Shown: piece by piece, positions 15,760 through 25,195 of the stretch | Layout of the letters: each line of letters begins with the position of its first letter | How positions within the stretch are numbered: the stretch's first letter is position 1 | Virus record (IMG/VR): IMGVR_UViG_3300032217_000462 | Span: 1-64,000 of that record | Length of the DNA: 64,000 nucleotides | Strand: one strand, 5' to 3' | Origin: a virus | Made by a program: the position numbers and the translations under genes | The notes under the pieces: generated by a model | Told to the model about the DNA's origin: nothing | Databases searched by the model: none | What the model saw: the letters and a program-made list of their open reading frames with translations, nothing else

Positions 15760-16251
15760 TTATCCAAATTTAGTTTGAGAAACAAATAATTTCCAAGCAG
15801 GAGTACCAGTTGCACCAGTTTTAATAATAAACAAAACGTATAAATCAGTAGCAAACTGATTACCATATGAGTAAGGTATTCCTCCTTGATAAAGCGGAGT
15901 TATTGCTACACCATCTATTTGATACGCAGTAGGATAATAAGGTGTTGTACCGTTTTGAACAAATAAATTACCAATAATAGATTCACCAGTACTTAATAAA
16001 GAATCTAGTGTTTGAGTAGAACTTCCACGAGTATTTATGGTAAAATTTGCTGTAGTGTTAACATTATACCACAAAGTGGGCTGTGTGGCAACATCAAAAT
16101 TAACTGTGGTTGGGGGTGCGGTTGCTACAATTGTTACGTTTTCTTTTGTGGTTTTAACTGTTTTATTTGATAAAGTTTGGCTACCTGTTAAAGTAGCCAA
16201 ACTATTAAATAGTGCGGGTTGAATTGTAGGCTGAGTTACTAAAGTTGTCAT
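15760..16251 (-). CDS. Tail fiber-associated protein
   Basis: A 163-residue Thr/Asn-rich protein. Its start contains LATLTGSQTLSNKTV, a short motif common in phage fiber proteins (T-L-T-G-x-Q-T-L-x-N-K-T). The rest is predicted beta, without membrane segments. It has an AAGGA ribosome binding site. It lies among fiber genes and is probably a virion surface component. No receptor or enzymatic activity can be inferred. Confidence 0.6.
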   Translation of the reverse strand: MTTLVTQPTIQPALFNSLATLTGSQTLSNKTVKTTKENVTIVATAPPTTVNFDVATQPTLWYNVNTTANFTINTRGSSTQTLDSLLSTGESIIGNLFVQNGTTPYYPTAYQIDGVAITPLYQGGIPYSYGNQFATDLYVLFIIKTGATGTPAWKLFVSQTKFG

Positions 16252-16283
16252 ATTATTCCTTTAACCCGTACTTCCAAAAGTAC

Positions 16284-16424
16284 TTATACATTAGACTCAA
16301 CATAATCGTCACCTACTTGTAACGTGTTAGATTTCACCCATAACCCAGGCCAAGTTAAAATTCCAGGACCCCATTCAAATTCTTGAACTACTTTTCCGTT
16401 TTCAATTTTTACATAACGTTCCAT
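16284..16424 (-). CDS. 46-residue protein, unlisted small gene in the fiber island
   Basis: A short gene in the 175-base gap between fiber genes. It starts at ATG 16424, 2 bases after the stop of the 16427 gene, and ends at TAA 16284. It encodes MERYVKIENGKVVQEFEWGP followed by a Trp/Gly/Pro-rich end (LTWPGLWVKS). There is no signal peptide or membrane segment. Its aromatic, beta-like composition fits a small fiber or tail accessory. A 6-bp hairpin (16268-16283) follows the stop directly. Tight fit and composition support coding. Confidence 0.6.
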   Translation of the reverse strand: MERYVKIENGKVVQEFEWGPGILTWPGLWVKSNTLQVGDDYVESNV

Positions 16425-16426
16425 TA

Positions 16427-16735
16427 TTATCCCCAATAAAATTGTTGTGTGCTAGTACCGGTTGCGCTGGTAGTATCTTGCAAAATCAATGCTTTATTAT
16501 AAAGATTATTTGTTCCAACAACTTTGACCACTTTGGTAATAAACGGAGTGTTTAATAAAATTCCAGCTTCAGATTGAGTATTATCTGATAATATCATTGA
16601 GTTGGCGTACAAATTACCAGCAGCTATATACTTGGTTACTTTGTTAGTGTAGGCAGATACTCCAACAATAGAATCATTTGTAATTGTGTTACTGGAAATT
16701 ATAGTTGAATTGCTGCCAATTGATTGCAATGCCAT
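16427..16735 (-). CDS. Small tail-associated protein, unknown
   Basis: A 102-residue Ser/Thr/Asn-rich protein ending TSTQQFYWG. It shows two imperfect halves around AAGNLYANSMILSDNTQS and VGTNNLYNKALILQDTTS (pattern G-N-L-Y-x-x-x-x-I-L-x-D-x-T), so it is probably an internal duplication of a small beta module. No family is recognised. It starts 1 base before the stop of the 376-residue protein at 16737 and is probably translated with it. Position implies a virion fiber component. Confidence 0.6.
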   Translation of the reverse strand: MALQSIGSNSTIISSNTITNDSIVGVSAYTNKVTKYIAAGNLYANSMILSDNTQSEAGILLNTPFITKVVKVVGTNNLYNKALILQDTTSATGTSTQQFYWG

Positions 16736-16736
16736 A

Positions 16737-17867
16737 TTAGACCTGCTTTACTAAAATTGTGCTAGAAGTAGTGCCAGGAGTAGGTGTATTGCAAATAAGA
16801 TTGGTATATCGCTGTCCAGAAATATCTACTTCATCCAATGACTGCCATTGACTTCTGAAAACATAAATGTACGGCGCTTTAGTGGTCAAAGATCCACCAA
16901 TCCAGAATTGATTGCTACTATTTGATTGTACTTCTAGTCTAATGTCAGCCAACAGCAAACTTTGAGCTTTAGAAGAATCTCTGGCATAAAAGTTATTGCC
17001 CCAATAGTTGGAAGCAGTGCCAATTTGTGAGAGGCCTACAGGATTATTACTTGCAGAAAAAGTAGACGAAGCTATTCTTTGAGTTCTCATTCTGGTAGTA
17101 AGTCCCCACTGTGACTGAGTGTAAGCAGTACCAGTTTGAGCTGCAACTTGGTTGGAGTCAGCGGTTCCACCTCCGGCTACGTTCAATACTCTCATTACCG
17201 TGCCGTTTTCGTTGGTGTAAGCGGTAGCCACACCATTAGCATTGGTGCCTGTAAATACCCAGGAAGGATATCCATTGGCCACAGTGTTCCAGACATCGTC
17301 TCGAGTGTATTCCGATGCATACAAACAACTGTCAAAACTTAAACCTATCACGCCTGTTGTAATATGCACAAACAAATGATTTGCAGAAGCACTTATAATA
17401 ACCGTACAGCCGTTGCTAAAAGTGCTATTGTAAGCTGGGCAACTGTACCATTTGGAGCTACTTGACTGAGTTGTGGTTGGCGGGGTAACCAAGGCATTGG
17501 TACTGGTATTAGCTGTAGCATCCCAGTTTTCCATTGGAACCCATTGCCAGTGTTGATCAGTGCCGCCAGTAACATAAACTGGTGCTGCCCATATGTACTT
17601 AAATTTTGTTGCGTCATCTGAGTACGGTGCTTTTATTACCACCGGAGTAGAACCTGTAGAAATAGTGGTTCCAGCAGCGGCATCATGAACACTCCACCCT
17701 GGTGCCACAGTGGATATAATTTGTGAAGCACCTTGGTTAAAAACCGACGAGTCCAAAGACGATGTAGCTGTGACGGTTCCTGTGATTACCCCTATCACTG
17801 CATTAAACAAAGTTGCTGTGGTGGTAGTGCTCCACGTTTGAGCAGGGCATACTAATTTTGCGTACAT
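16737..17867 (-). CDS. Putative tail fiber / virion surface protein
   Basis: A 376-residue Ser/Thr/Asn/Trp-rich protein without signal peptide or membrane helix. Short clusters such as WVPMENWDA and KWYSCPAYN suggest a globular beta domain. It ends in a region (WQSLDEVDISGQRY) that has the style of minor virion proteins in large aquatic phages. I cannot name a family. It may be similar in organisation to the 454-residue protein at 22981, which also ends in a Tyr/Trp-rich beta module. It is probably surface-exposed; function unknown. Confidence 0.55.
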   Translation of the reverse strand: MYAKLVCPAQTWSTTTTATLFNAVIGVITGTVTATSSLDSSVFNQGASQIISTVAPGWSVHDAAAGTTISTGSTPVVIKAPYSDDATKFKYIWAAPVYVTGGTDQHWQWVPMENWDATANTSTNALVTPPTTTQSSSSKWYSCPAYNSTFSNGCTVIISASANHLFVHITTGVIGLSFDSCLYASEYTRDDVWNTVANGYPSWVFTGTNANGVATAYTNENGTVMRVLNVAGGGTADSNQVAAQTGTAYTQSQWGLTTRMRTQRIASSTFSASNNPVGLSQIGTASNYWGNNFYARDSSKAQSLLLADIRLEVQSNSSNQFWIGGSLTTKAPYIYVFRSQWQSLDEVDISGQRYTNLICNTPTPGTTSSTILVKQV

Positions 17868-17892
17868 AATAAAAATCCTTTAAATTAATCAA

Positions 17893-18318
17893 TTAAGAAC
17901 TAGTATAATCTAGTCTTACACTTATATCTGTTCCGGTACCTGACACAATATCTAAAGTTAGATAATCTGTATCTGCAATTAAACTTGCAGATAATGTAGT
18001 ACTTGCACTATATGCACTTGCCGCAATGGTAACATTAGCAATGTTTATGTTATTCTTTTTTAAACCAATTACTACATTTGATGTAGATGTTGACGATACC
18101 AAAGCCGTCATTTTAACCAATGTTATATTATTAGCAAAATATCTTTTTATTGTACCAGTTTGAGATGTATTAATACCAGGATAAAATCCTGTAATACTTT
18201 GAATAGTATTACCACCACTAGCACCGGTTGTGGTGCCTGTTCCACCTTTTTCAGCAGGCACAGCCCCATCGGTGGCTAACACCGATGATAATTTTGATAA
18301 GTTTCGTGCTTTACCCAT
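17893..18318 (-). CDS. Small fiber-type protein with shared N-terminal motif
   Basis: A 141-residue protein. Its first 20 residues (MGKARNLSKLSSVLATDGAV) match the leader shared with the genes at 18327, 19650 and 25540. This is followed by KGGTGTTT, a short motif common at the start of phage fiber proteins. The C-terminal 80 residues are a beta domain ending in TDYLTLDIVSGTGTDISVR. That end is paralogous to the end of the 25540 protein (TDYLTLDVAGSATFARDLYV). It is probably a small adhesin or capping protein. Confidence 0.62.
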   Translation of the reverse strand: MGKARNLSKLSSVLATDGAVPAEKGGTGTTTGASGGNTIQSITGFYPGINTSQTGTIKRYFANNITLVKMTALVSSTSTSNVVIGLKKNNINIANVTIAASAYSASTTLSASLIADTDYLTLDIVSGTGTDISVRLDYTSS

Positions 18319-18326
18319 TTTATTCC

Positions 18327-19640
18327 TTAAAAGGTAAGTGTACCGCTAGCAGTAAATTTATAAATACGATAGCCGCCTGTTGTTACAACTGTAGGAGAGC
18401 CTGTTGTTGAAGTTGCCAATGGAAAAGAATCGGGATATTTAAGTGCTACTATACCTGCTGTAGGAGAATTAGAAGCAGAAGCTGGTGCACCTCCTGTGCC
18501 CCAACTTGTGCCTATATTATTAAAATCTGCGGAATCCCAGTTACGACCGCCTCCAGTACCACCAGTACCATATCCACTGCCAGAATAGCCACCTCCTGAG
18601 CCACCTCCACCGCCACCGCCAGAACCAGTACCATTTCCGCCATTACCTGGGGCAACATAGTTTCCGCCAGAACCAGCTGATCCGCCTACAGAAGTGACTC
18701 CATCACCGCGAGCACCACCACTACCTTGACCGCCACTACTACCAGGTTGACCAGCATTACCTGTTGGAGCACCACCACTACCGCCACCATAAGCAGTTCT
18801 AGTATATCCAGTTGCTGAAACACTACTTTGAGCTCCTGAAGTAGTACCCACAGTAATTGTTAATACGGTTCCAGTATTAAAACTACCTGTATCGCTTACA
18901 GCACCACCGCTACCACCACCTCCACCACCATTGCTTGAACTAGGATAATAAGCGCCGCCGCCACTTCCACCTGCAGCTACTACTAAAAATGTAACTGGTG
19001 TAGGAGGTATAACTGTTAAGCTAAATGCTCGGTCTGTGTCTTGTAATTGAGCATCAGTTGCACGAATTGTAAAATTATAAGTTGTGTTACTAGCTGGACT
19101 AGGAGTTGTTCCTGATAATACTCCAGTTGAACTATTAAGGTTAATACCACTTGGCAAACTACCACTATAAACTGAATAAGTTACAGGAGCGTCGCCAGTT
19201 GCAGCAAGTGTGGTTGAAAAACTAACACTAGTATTAAAACTACCAAAACTACCTGCTGCAGTAGTCCACGCAGGTACTCCTGAGTATTGTAAACCAGGTA
19301 CTGCTAGGGCAGTGGTACCGTCTGTGTTAATTACATAAATAATATAACTTCCGGCAGCATTAGCAGGAGCTGTAAAAGTAAGTTGTGTTGAATTAACACG
19401 TGTTACTACACTTGATTGTATGTTATTTACTAATACTTTAACTCCAGCATTAAAATTAGTGCCATTTAGTGTAACTGTGTCACCACCAGCAGTATTAACA
19501 GCTGTGTCATCACCATTATATACCACTGAACTAATTGTTGGTAGAGTATTAACTAAACCAACTTGTACGGACGCTGTACCTAAAACTCCTTGAGAGCTAA
19601 TATTTTGTACTAGTTTAACTAGATTTTTTGCTTTACTCAT
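18327..19640 (-). CDS. Modular adhesin: anchor motif, IPT/TIG, Ig-like and glycine-rich domains
   Basis: A 437-residue protein with four modules. Residues 1-20 are the shared anchor motif (MSKAKNLVKLVQNISSQGVL). Residues 33-120 are an IPT/TIG-like domain (TLNGTNFNAGVKVLVNN). Residues 125-215 are a putative Ig domain (LPSGINLNSSTGVLSGTT). Residues 218-437 form a Gly/Ser-rich region with runs of six to eight glycines, ending YKFTASGTLTF. Glycine-rich C-termini of this type are known in phage adhesins such as S16 gp38, where polyglycine helices pack together. A receptor-binding role is likely. It is paralogous to the 19650 gene. Confidence 0.75.
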   Translation of the reverse strand: MSKAKNLVKLVQNISSQGVLGTASVQVGLVNTLPTISSVVYNGDDTAVNTAGGDTVTLNGTNFNAGVKVLVNNIQSSVVTRVNSTQLTFTAPANAAGSYIIYVINTDGTTALAVPGLQYSGVPAWTTAAGSFGSFNTSVSFSTTLAATGDAPVTYSVYSGSLPSGINLNSSTGVLSGTTPSPASNTTYNFTIRATDAQLQDTDRAFSLTVIPPTPVTFLVVAAGGSGGGAYYPSSSNGGGGGGSGGAVSDTGSFNTGTVLTITVGTTSGAQSSVSATGYTRTAYGGGSGGAPTGNAGQPGSSGGQGSGGARGDGVTSVGGSAGSGGNYVAPGNGGNGTGSGGGGGGGSGGGYSGSGYGTGGTGGGRNWDSADFNNIGTSWGTGGAPASASNSPTAGIVALKYPDSFPLATSTTGSPTVVTTGGYRIYKFTASGTLTF

Positions 19641-19649
19641 GAGTTTCCT

Positions 19650-21056
19650 TTAAAACGTAATTGAACCTGATCCAGTAAACTTATAGTACCTGTACCCGCC
19701 ACTTACTGTTACTGTGGGTGACCCTGTTGTTGCGTAAGCTGCGTCATAAGTATCTGCATAACGAATAACTACTACCCCTGCTCCACCACTTTGACTTGAA
19801 CCACCAACACCGCCACCACCATAACTACTGCTACCCGAACCGCTACCATTAGCACCATTACCACTACTGCCTCCACTTCCACCGCCACCGCCGCTAACAG
19901 TTCCTATACCCCAACTTGAGGCATCATAACCATTACCACCAGTTCCAGCAGATCCAAATGTACCAAAAACACTTCCATTGGGGTTATAAATAGTATAAAT
20001 AGAGGCATCACCACCACTACCACTATAACCACCGCCTCCGCCTCCAGCACTGGCTACGTTAAATTGATAAGCAGAACTTCCGCCACTTGTGTAACCACTA
20101 CCACCACCACGAGGGCTTGGAGAAGCTCCTTGATTGTTTGTACTAGCACCGCCACCACATCCGCCATTAGTAGCACTACTGCCAGTACCATAAGTACTAT
20201 CACCTCCGGCACCACCACCACCAGCTATAATAGAATTAAAGGTAGTATTTCCGCCATTAGCCCCGGCACTGCCAAAACCTATGGTAATTCCATATTGATT
20301 TCCAGGCGTAGGAGATAGTGTACCTGTTTTTACAGCACCACCTCCACCCCCACCACGTCCAGTACTAGTACCACCACCTGCGCCAACTAAGATATAGCTG
20401 GCTGTTGGCGTTGGATTTGTATATAATACAGTTAAACTAAATACACGATCTGTATCTTGATTTTGTGCATCACTAGAACGAATAGTAAAACTATAAGTAG
20501 TATCAGCACTAACTGTAGGAGTAGTGCCACTTAGCACGCCTGTTGAACTGTTAAGTGTTAATCCAGGTGGTAATGTGCCTGATAGTAAACTATAGGTAAT
20601 AGGAGCGTCACCTGTGGCAACAAGTGTAGTTGAAAAACTAATTGCTTTAGGAGAAATACCTAAACTACCTGCTGCAGTAGTCCAGGTCGGAAATGCTGAA
20701 TATTGCAATCCTGGAACTGCTAGTGCAGTTGATCCATCGGTATTTACAACATAAATAATATAGCTACCCGTAGCTTGTGCGGGTGCTGTAAATGTAATTT
20801 GTGTAGAATTAACAATGGTAACTACGCTTGGCTGAACTCCGTTAACAACAACTTTAGCACTGGTTTTAAAATTAGTGCCTGTTAGCGTAACTATATCACC
20901 GCCCGCAGTATTAACAGCTGTGTCATTATCAGGATAACTCACAGCAGTAATAGTAGGATAATTAACAATAGTACCCATTTGAATAGCATCAGAACTTAAA
21001 ACGCCTTCGGTGCTAACACTGCGTGACAGGCTAATTAAATTTGTTCTTTTACTCAT
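19650..21056 (-). CDS. Modular adhesin, paralogue of the 18327 gene
   Basis: A 468-residue protein with the same module order as its neighbour: anchor motif (MSKRTNLISLSRSVSTEGVL), IPT/TIG-like domain (TLTGTNFKTSAKVVVNG), Ig-like domain (LPPGLTLNSSTGVLSGTT) and a glycine-rich C-terminal half ending YKFTGSGSITF. I use the ATG at 21056, which has AGGA at good spacing; an ATG two codons upstream is too close to it. N-terminal modules are very similar to those at 18327 while the glycine-rich parts differ, the pattern expected after duplication followed by receptor-driven divergence. Confidence 0.75.
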   Translation of the reverse strand: MSKRTNLISLSRSVSTEGVLSSDAIQMGTIVNYPTITAVSYPDNDTAVNTAGGDIVTLTGTNFKTSAKVVVNGVQPSVVTIVNSTQITFTAPAQATGSYIIYVVNTDGSTALAVPGLQYSAFPTWTTAAGSLGISPKAISFSTTLVATGDAPITYSLLSGTLPPGLTLNSSTGVLSGTTPTVSADTTYSFTIRSSDAQNQDTDRVFSLTVLYTNPTPTASYILVGAGGGTSTGRGGGGGGAVKTGTLSPTPGNQYGITIGFGSAGANGGNTTFNSIIAGGGGAGGDSTYGTGSSATNGGCGGGASTNNQGASPSPRGGGSGYTSGGSSAYQFNVASAGGGGGGYSGSGGDASIYTIYNPNGSVFGTFGSAGTGGNGYDASSWGIGTVSGGGGGSGGSSGNGANGSGSGSSSYGGGGVGGSSQSGGAGVVVIRYADTYDAAYATTGSPTVTVSGGYRYYKFTGSGSITF

Positions 21057-21072
21057 TTGCATTTCCTATAAA

Positions 21073-22971
21073 TTAAGTACCAATAGTCCACTCTTGAACG
21101 TTTGTAGTACTTCCACCACTGCCTGTACCAATACTAATCAAATTACCGTCGGTAAGTGCAAAAGTAGGCGTAGGAATAATATTATGTTTTGTTAGTGTAG
21201 ATTGATCTGTGTTGCCAATTATTGGAGTAACTGCAAATGATATAGTTGGTACAAGTGCTTCACGTAGGGTCATTGTAGTTGGTTGACTATCTACTGTAAC
21301 TACTTGGTGCGCAACATTTGTAGGTAAAGTAGCATTATTTACATTTGATACTGATGCAGCGGTTGTACTAGCTATTGTACGTGACTCTACAAGGGTTAAT
21401 TCTGTGGTTACTAGATTAGTTACAGCTGATACTTCTTGTTTTGTTAATGCAAGATTACCAAAAAGATTATCCATGGTAGTAGCAGTTAAACCTGAAATAG
21501 TTTTGGATTCTGCTAAAGTTAACTCTGTTGTAGATAAATTAGTTACAGCTGATACTGCTTGTTTAGTTAATCCAATAGTACCCTGCATTGTTTCAACTGG
21601 AACACCTACACCACTAACCCACATACCCGTAAGTCTATTACTACTAGCTACAGGCAAACTTGTTCCTTTAGTGTCAGTTACAGCACTTACTGCACATTGT
21701 AATGCATAACCACTATCAGCTGTTGCAGTTACATAAGTACTTGAAGTAGCTCCGGGTATATTAAAAGTACCACTTAATACTCGTTGCCACTGGTAGTTAT
21801 AACCAGTAATAGTTCCACCTGTTCGTGTAGTCCATGTACCTGTGGTACAGCTCAAAGTCTGACCCACAGTTCCGCCTGTGATAGTACCACTTACTACTGG
21901 AGCAACTGTATTTGTTGGAGTATCTGATATTGTTAGGGTATCACTTGCTGTAAATACACGTACAGTGTATAAACCATCTGTGTAAGCAGTACCACCAGTT
22001 ACTGTACCGGCTGCACTGGTTAAATATCTTACTACTACTGCACCAGGAGCTCCTGAACTTCCAGCAACCGCTCCACCAGAGGTATTTCCTTGACCGCCAC
22101 CGCCACCGCCTGAGCCGTAACCTTTACCAATACCGCCTACAGTAAGATTTGTATATCCACCCTGACCACCAATACCAAAAGCAATAGGAGTAACACCACC
22201 TGCTGTTGATCCGCCTGAACCACCTGCAGCAACAAACCAACCAGTACTAGTAATTGCCTGTCCTGTAACGGTACTATTTGCAGTAGCACTCATATTATAA
22301 GTACCTACACCACCTGTACCAGTACCAAGAGAAGTAATAACTGAATTTGAAGCTGTACCTGATCCTGTTACATGAGTACCAACTCCAATAACACCTTGTG
22401 TAACAGCTGTTACTGTTAGAACAATACTCCCAGCTGTAGTATTAGCAGTTCCAGCAAAAGTATTTGCTGAAAATATACTAAATGATTGTGGGTTTCCGCC
22501 GGCACCACCAACTGCTGTACCTGTAGTACCCACAGCTGCAGCACCTCCACCACCACCAGCTGGACCAGCAGCACCAGCAAAGCCATATCCACTTGCTTGA
22601 GTAGTGGCACCACCAGTTTTTGTAGCATCACCTGAACCACCACCTCCGCTTCCGCCTGCAGATCCAGCTGTGCTAGCACCTGCAGTGGTAGCACCTAAAC
22701 CACCAGCACCACCACCTAGTGCAGTAATTGTGGTTATGCCCGTTCCGCTTAATGTACTATCTTGACCATTAGTACTAGTAGTAGTTGTACTGGTTCCACC
22801 AAGGCCAACAGTAATTGCATAAGTTAAATTATTACCGCTGGGAAATGCCACGGCGGTGGCGCTAGCAACTCCTCCGGCTCCGCCACCACCGCCGGCAAAT
22901 CCGCCGGTTACAGTTTTTGCACCACCTGCTCCGCCTCCACCAACTACTACATAATCTACCGATAAAGCCAT
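21073..22971 (-). CDS. Large glycine-rich adhesin
   Basis: A 632-residue protein. It begins directly with a glycine-rich module (VDYVVVGGGGAGGAK) and lacks the anchor motif of the neighbours. Residues 1-340 alternate polyglycine runs with Ser/Thr beta segments, including an inserted 70-residue non-glycine stretch (NTFAGTANTTAGSIVLTVTA). The module closes with YTVRVFTASDTLTI, equivalent to the C-terminal end of the two paralogues. Residues 345-440 are Ig-like. The rest has two near-identical repeats (LTKQAVSAVTNLSTTELTL and LTKQEVSAVTNLVTTELTL). It is probably an additional receptor-binding protein. Confidence 0.7.
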   Translation of the reverse strand: MALSVDYVVVGGGGAGGAKTVTGGFAGGGGGAGGVASATAVAFPSGNNLTYAITVGLGGTSTTTTSTNGQDSTLSGTGITTITALGGGAGGLGATTAGASTAGSAGGSGGGGSGDATKTGGATTQASGYGFAGAAGPAGGGGGAAAVGTTGTAVGGAGGNPQSFSIFSANTFAGTANTTAGSIVLTVTAVTQGVIGVGTHVTGSGTASNSVITSLGTGTGGVGTYNMSATANSTVTGQAITSTGWFVAAGGSGGSTAGGVTPIAFGIGGQGGYTNLTVGGIGKGYGSGGGGGGQGNTSGGAVAGSSGAPGAVVVRYLTSAAGTVTGGTAYTDGLYTVRVFTASDTLTISDTPTNTVAPVVSGTITGGTVGQTLSCTTGTWTTRTGGTITGYNYQWQRVLSGTFNIPGATSSTYVTATADSGYALQCAVSAVTDTKGTSLPVASSNRLTGMWVSGVGVPVETMQGTIGLTKQAVSAVTNLSTTELTLAESKTISGLTATTMDNLFGNLALTKQEVSAVTNLVTTELTLVESRTIASTTAASVSNVNNATLPTNVAHQVVTVDSQPTTMTLREALVPTISFAVTPIIGNTDQSTLTKHNIIPTPTFALTDGNLISIGTGSGGSTTNVQEWTIGT

Positions 22972-22980
22972 AATAGATCC

Positions 22981-24345
22981 TTACATATTTCGGATTAAAA
23001 ACATTTCTTCGTTGAATACAACTGGAATATAGTTTTCACTATTAATTGTGAATGTTTGATTTGCTGCTGTCCAATACAATTTTTGAGTAGTCCAAGGCAT
23101 ACTAATACTCTTGTAAATACCACGACATTGCCCGCCTGGATTCCAGTTTGCAGTTGTTTTTGCACGAATAACTATAGGATAAGCTCCTGGTACTTGTACA
23201 CCTGTTGAAGTATCTGCTTGAGGAGGATACTGAATATTTGTGGTAGTTCCACCACGTACTTGACTTGTGCCTGTAGTGCCATCCCAGCGACGTGGATAAA
23301 ATATTGGAGTTTGTAGTGCATTACCACTATCAAAAGAGCCGTCGTTAAAAACAGCATTACTATAACCGTTTGTAACATCTCTTACTGAAGCGCTAGTAGC
23401 AACTCCTCCAGCATTATCTATTCCAGCCATAAATGCTCTAACATGGTTACTTCCATAACCTGCATAGCTACCACCAGATGTTTGAGCTGTATTCATGTAG
23501 CTCCAAGTAACCCAAGGAGGGTTAAAGTTTAATGAATTTTCCCAGGGCTGTGTTTCACGTAACCCCATATACATAATAGCACCATAAGGGCTTACACCAG
23601 GATTATGACTAGTGGAATTAACATGATATCCTGCGGCATAAGTACTGTCATAACGCTCTGTCCATATAATGCAATAGTTTGCAGTAACTGCAATACGGAA
23701 TTTACAGTTATTTTGACTCATATAATCCATTCGTGGAATCACTGATGCATTATAAACATAATAAGGAGCAGTTACTACCGATACATCTTTATTAATAGTA
23801 GAAGACCTAGTATTATATTGATTAGTAGTTGCATTACTTGGAACATAACCAGTATCACTAAAATCTATTGCTGTGCTGCAACCAAAAGTAGCTTGCATAT
23901 AAGGATGTGTATTCCAAGTTCCTGGCATTACAGGTCCTACATATCCACTAGTATCATAAGTATTAGTTACAGGAATATGAAACGTCATTTTGTTATATGG
24001 AGTAGCACTTTTACCACTGGCATTGTAAAAATCAGCCTTATAGCTACTTGCAACGTTATATGCACCGGCACTTTGAATTGCAGTAAAACTTCCTGAGTTT
24101 ACTACGTTGTGTGGTATAGTACCTGTACTAGTAGTCCAGCCACCTGCCTCAGTATTAGCGTCAACTGAAATAATGCAATTTTTTGTTGCATCAATAGCAG
24201 TAGTGCTAGTCCAAGGATTAACTGTTAGTGTAGTTGTACCGGCTGCGGCAGTAGCAGCTGCAGTAATACAACGCAAAAAATTCATATATCTTGCGTCAAT
24301 ACTGGGACTGGTTGTACCAATGCAAGGATCAAATGTAACTATCAT
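22981..24345 (-). CDS. Putative virion surface / fiber protein, unknown
   Basis: A 454-residue protein with high Tyr, Trp, Asn, Ser and Thr content, no signal peptide and no membrane helix. An early Ala/Thr-rich stretch (ITAAATAAAGTTTLTV) is followed by a large beta-rich body with aromatic clusters, such as WTERYDSTYAAGYH and NPPWVTWSYM. The end, INSENYIPVVFNEEMFLIR, looks like a folded C-terminal strand. I do not recognise the family. Position between adhesins and a shared transcript suggest a structural or receptor-binding role. Confidence 0.55.
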   Translation of the reverse strand: MIVTFDPCIGTTSPSIDARYMNFLRCITAAATAAAGTTTLTVNPWTSTTAIDATKNCIISVDANTEAGGWTTSTGTIPHNVVNSGSFTAIQSAGAYNVASSYKADFYNASGKSATPYNKMTFHIPVTNTYDTSGYVGPVMPGTWNTHPYMQATFGCSTAIDFSDTGYVPSNATTNQYNTRSSTINKDVSVVTAPYYVYNASVIPRMDYMSQNNCKFRIAVTANYCIIWTERYDSTYAAGYHVNSTSHNPGVSPYGAIMYMGLRETQPWENSLNFNPPWVTWSYMNTAQTSGGSYAGYGSNHVRAFMAGIDNAGGVATSASVRDVTNGYSNAVFNDGSFDSGNALQTPIFYPRRWDGTTGTSQVRGGTTTNIQYPPQADTSTGVQVPGAYPIVIRAKTTANWNPGGQCRGIYKSISMPWTTQKLYWTAANQTFTINSENYIPVVFNEEMFLIRNM

Positions 24346-24346
24346 A

Positions 24347-25192
24347 TTAGTCCACCAATAAAGAAAGATCGTTTATAGTAAGACGATACAGGTTTGAAAC
24401 GTCTTTGTAAATTTGTACACCACTAAAGGTGTTAAAAGGCAGGCGATAGCATCCGTAAATCAAATTACTAGCACCTGTTGAGCTGGTAAAGGCTGGGTTT
24501 TCAAATATAGCACTTGTTCCTGCTCCCGATGCTTTGCGAACAGTTTGTACACCTTGAATACCTCCGGTAGCACTAGCATACCCAACTGTATCGTAGTTGT
24601 AAATATAAGGAATAGTAGTACCACTATTACTATTAAGTGGATCGTTCTTTAGTGGTCCATAATTTGGTACATTGCTAAAATCTTGCATTAGCATTAAAAT
24701 ACTATCTGCATAAGTTCTGGTAGTGCTACTATGACCCATGTCAATTAAACCTAAAAATACGCCACTATTAGGTGCAAAAAACACTAACATTTTGTTACTA
24801 ACAATAATATCTATTCCTGATTTATAAAAAGCTTCATAAGGTGCACGCACAATATTAACAGTTTTTGGAAAAGAGTTAACTAGTGTGTCTGTTCCTGATG
24901 TATAACTTTGAGCTAGTGTGATTGTAGTTAATTGTGTAGCATCAAAAGTTAAACGAAAGTAGTGTGTTTTGTTTGTTGTAGCATCGTTGTGAGTTTTACT
25001 ATATGTATAACTAGTAGCATTCACACGAGCATAACTATTTGTTGGATAAGTGCCATAAATAACACTATTTACCTGATCTCCGCCAGCGCTTAACTGAGAA
25101 ACATTGGTAACATTGCCCAAGATAATATTATTAATATCTGTTTGAAACTGGGCTAACGTGCAGGCTGGAAGCATTCTATATCTTATTAGCAT
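24347..25192 (-). CDS. Putative virion protein, unknown
   Basis: A 281-residue protein with a mixed alpha/beta character, Tyr-rich and without membrane segments. Its first 45 residues (ACTLAQFQTDINNIILG) are less repetitive than the neighbouring fibers and may be an attachment helix. It stops 1 base before the 22981 gene begins, so the two are almost certainly translated together and may form one complex. No motif gives a biochemical function. Confidence 0.55.
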   Translation of the reverse strand: MLIRYRMLPACTLAQFQTDINNIILGNVTNVSQLSAGGDQVNSVIYGTYPTNSYARVNATSYTYSKTHNDATTNKTHYFRLTFDATQLTTITLAQSYTSGTDTLVNSFPKTVNIVRAPYEAFYKSGIDIIVSNKMLVFFAPNSGVFLGLIDMGHSSTTRTYADSILMLMQDFSNVPNYGPLKNDPLNSNSGTTIPYIYNYDTVGYASATGGIQGVQTVRKASGAGTSAIFENPAFTSSTGASNLIYGCYRLPFNTFSGVQIYKDVSNLYRLTINDLSLLVD

Positions 25193-25195
25193 ATC

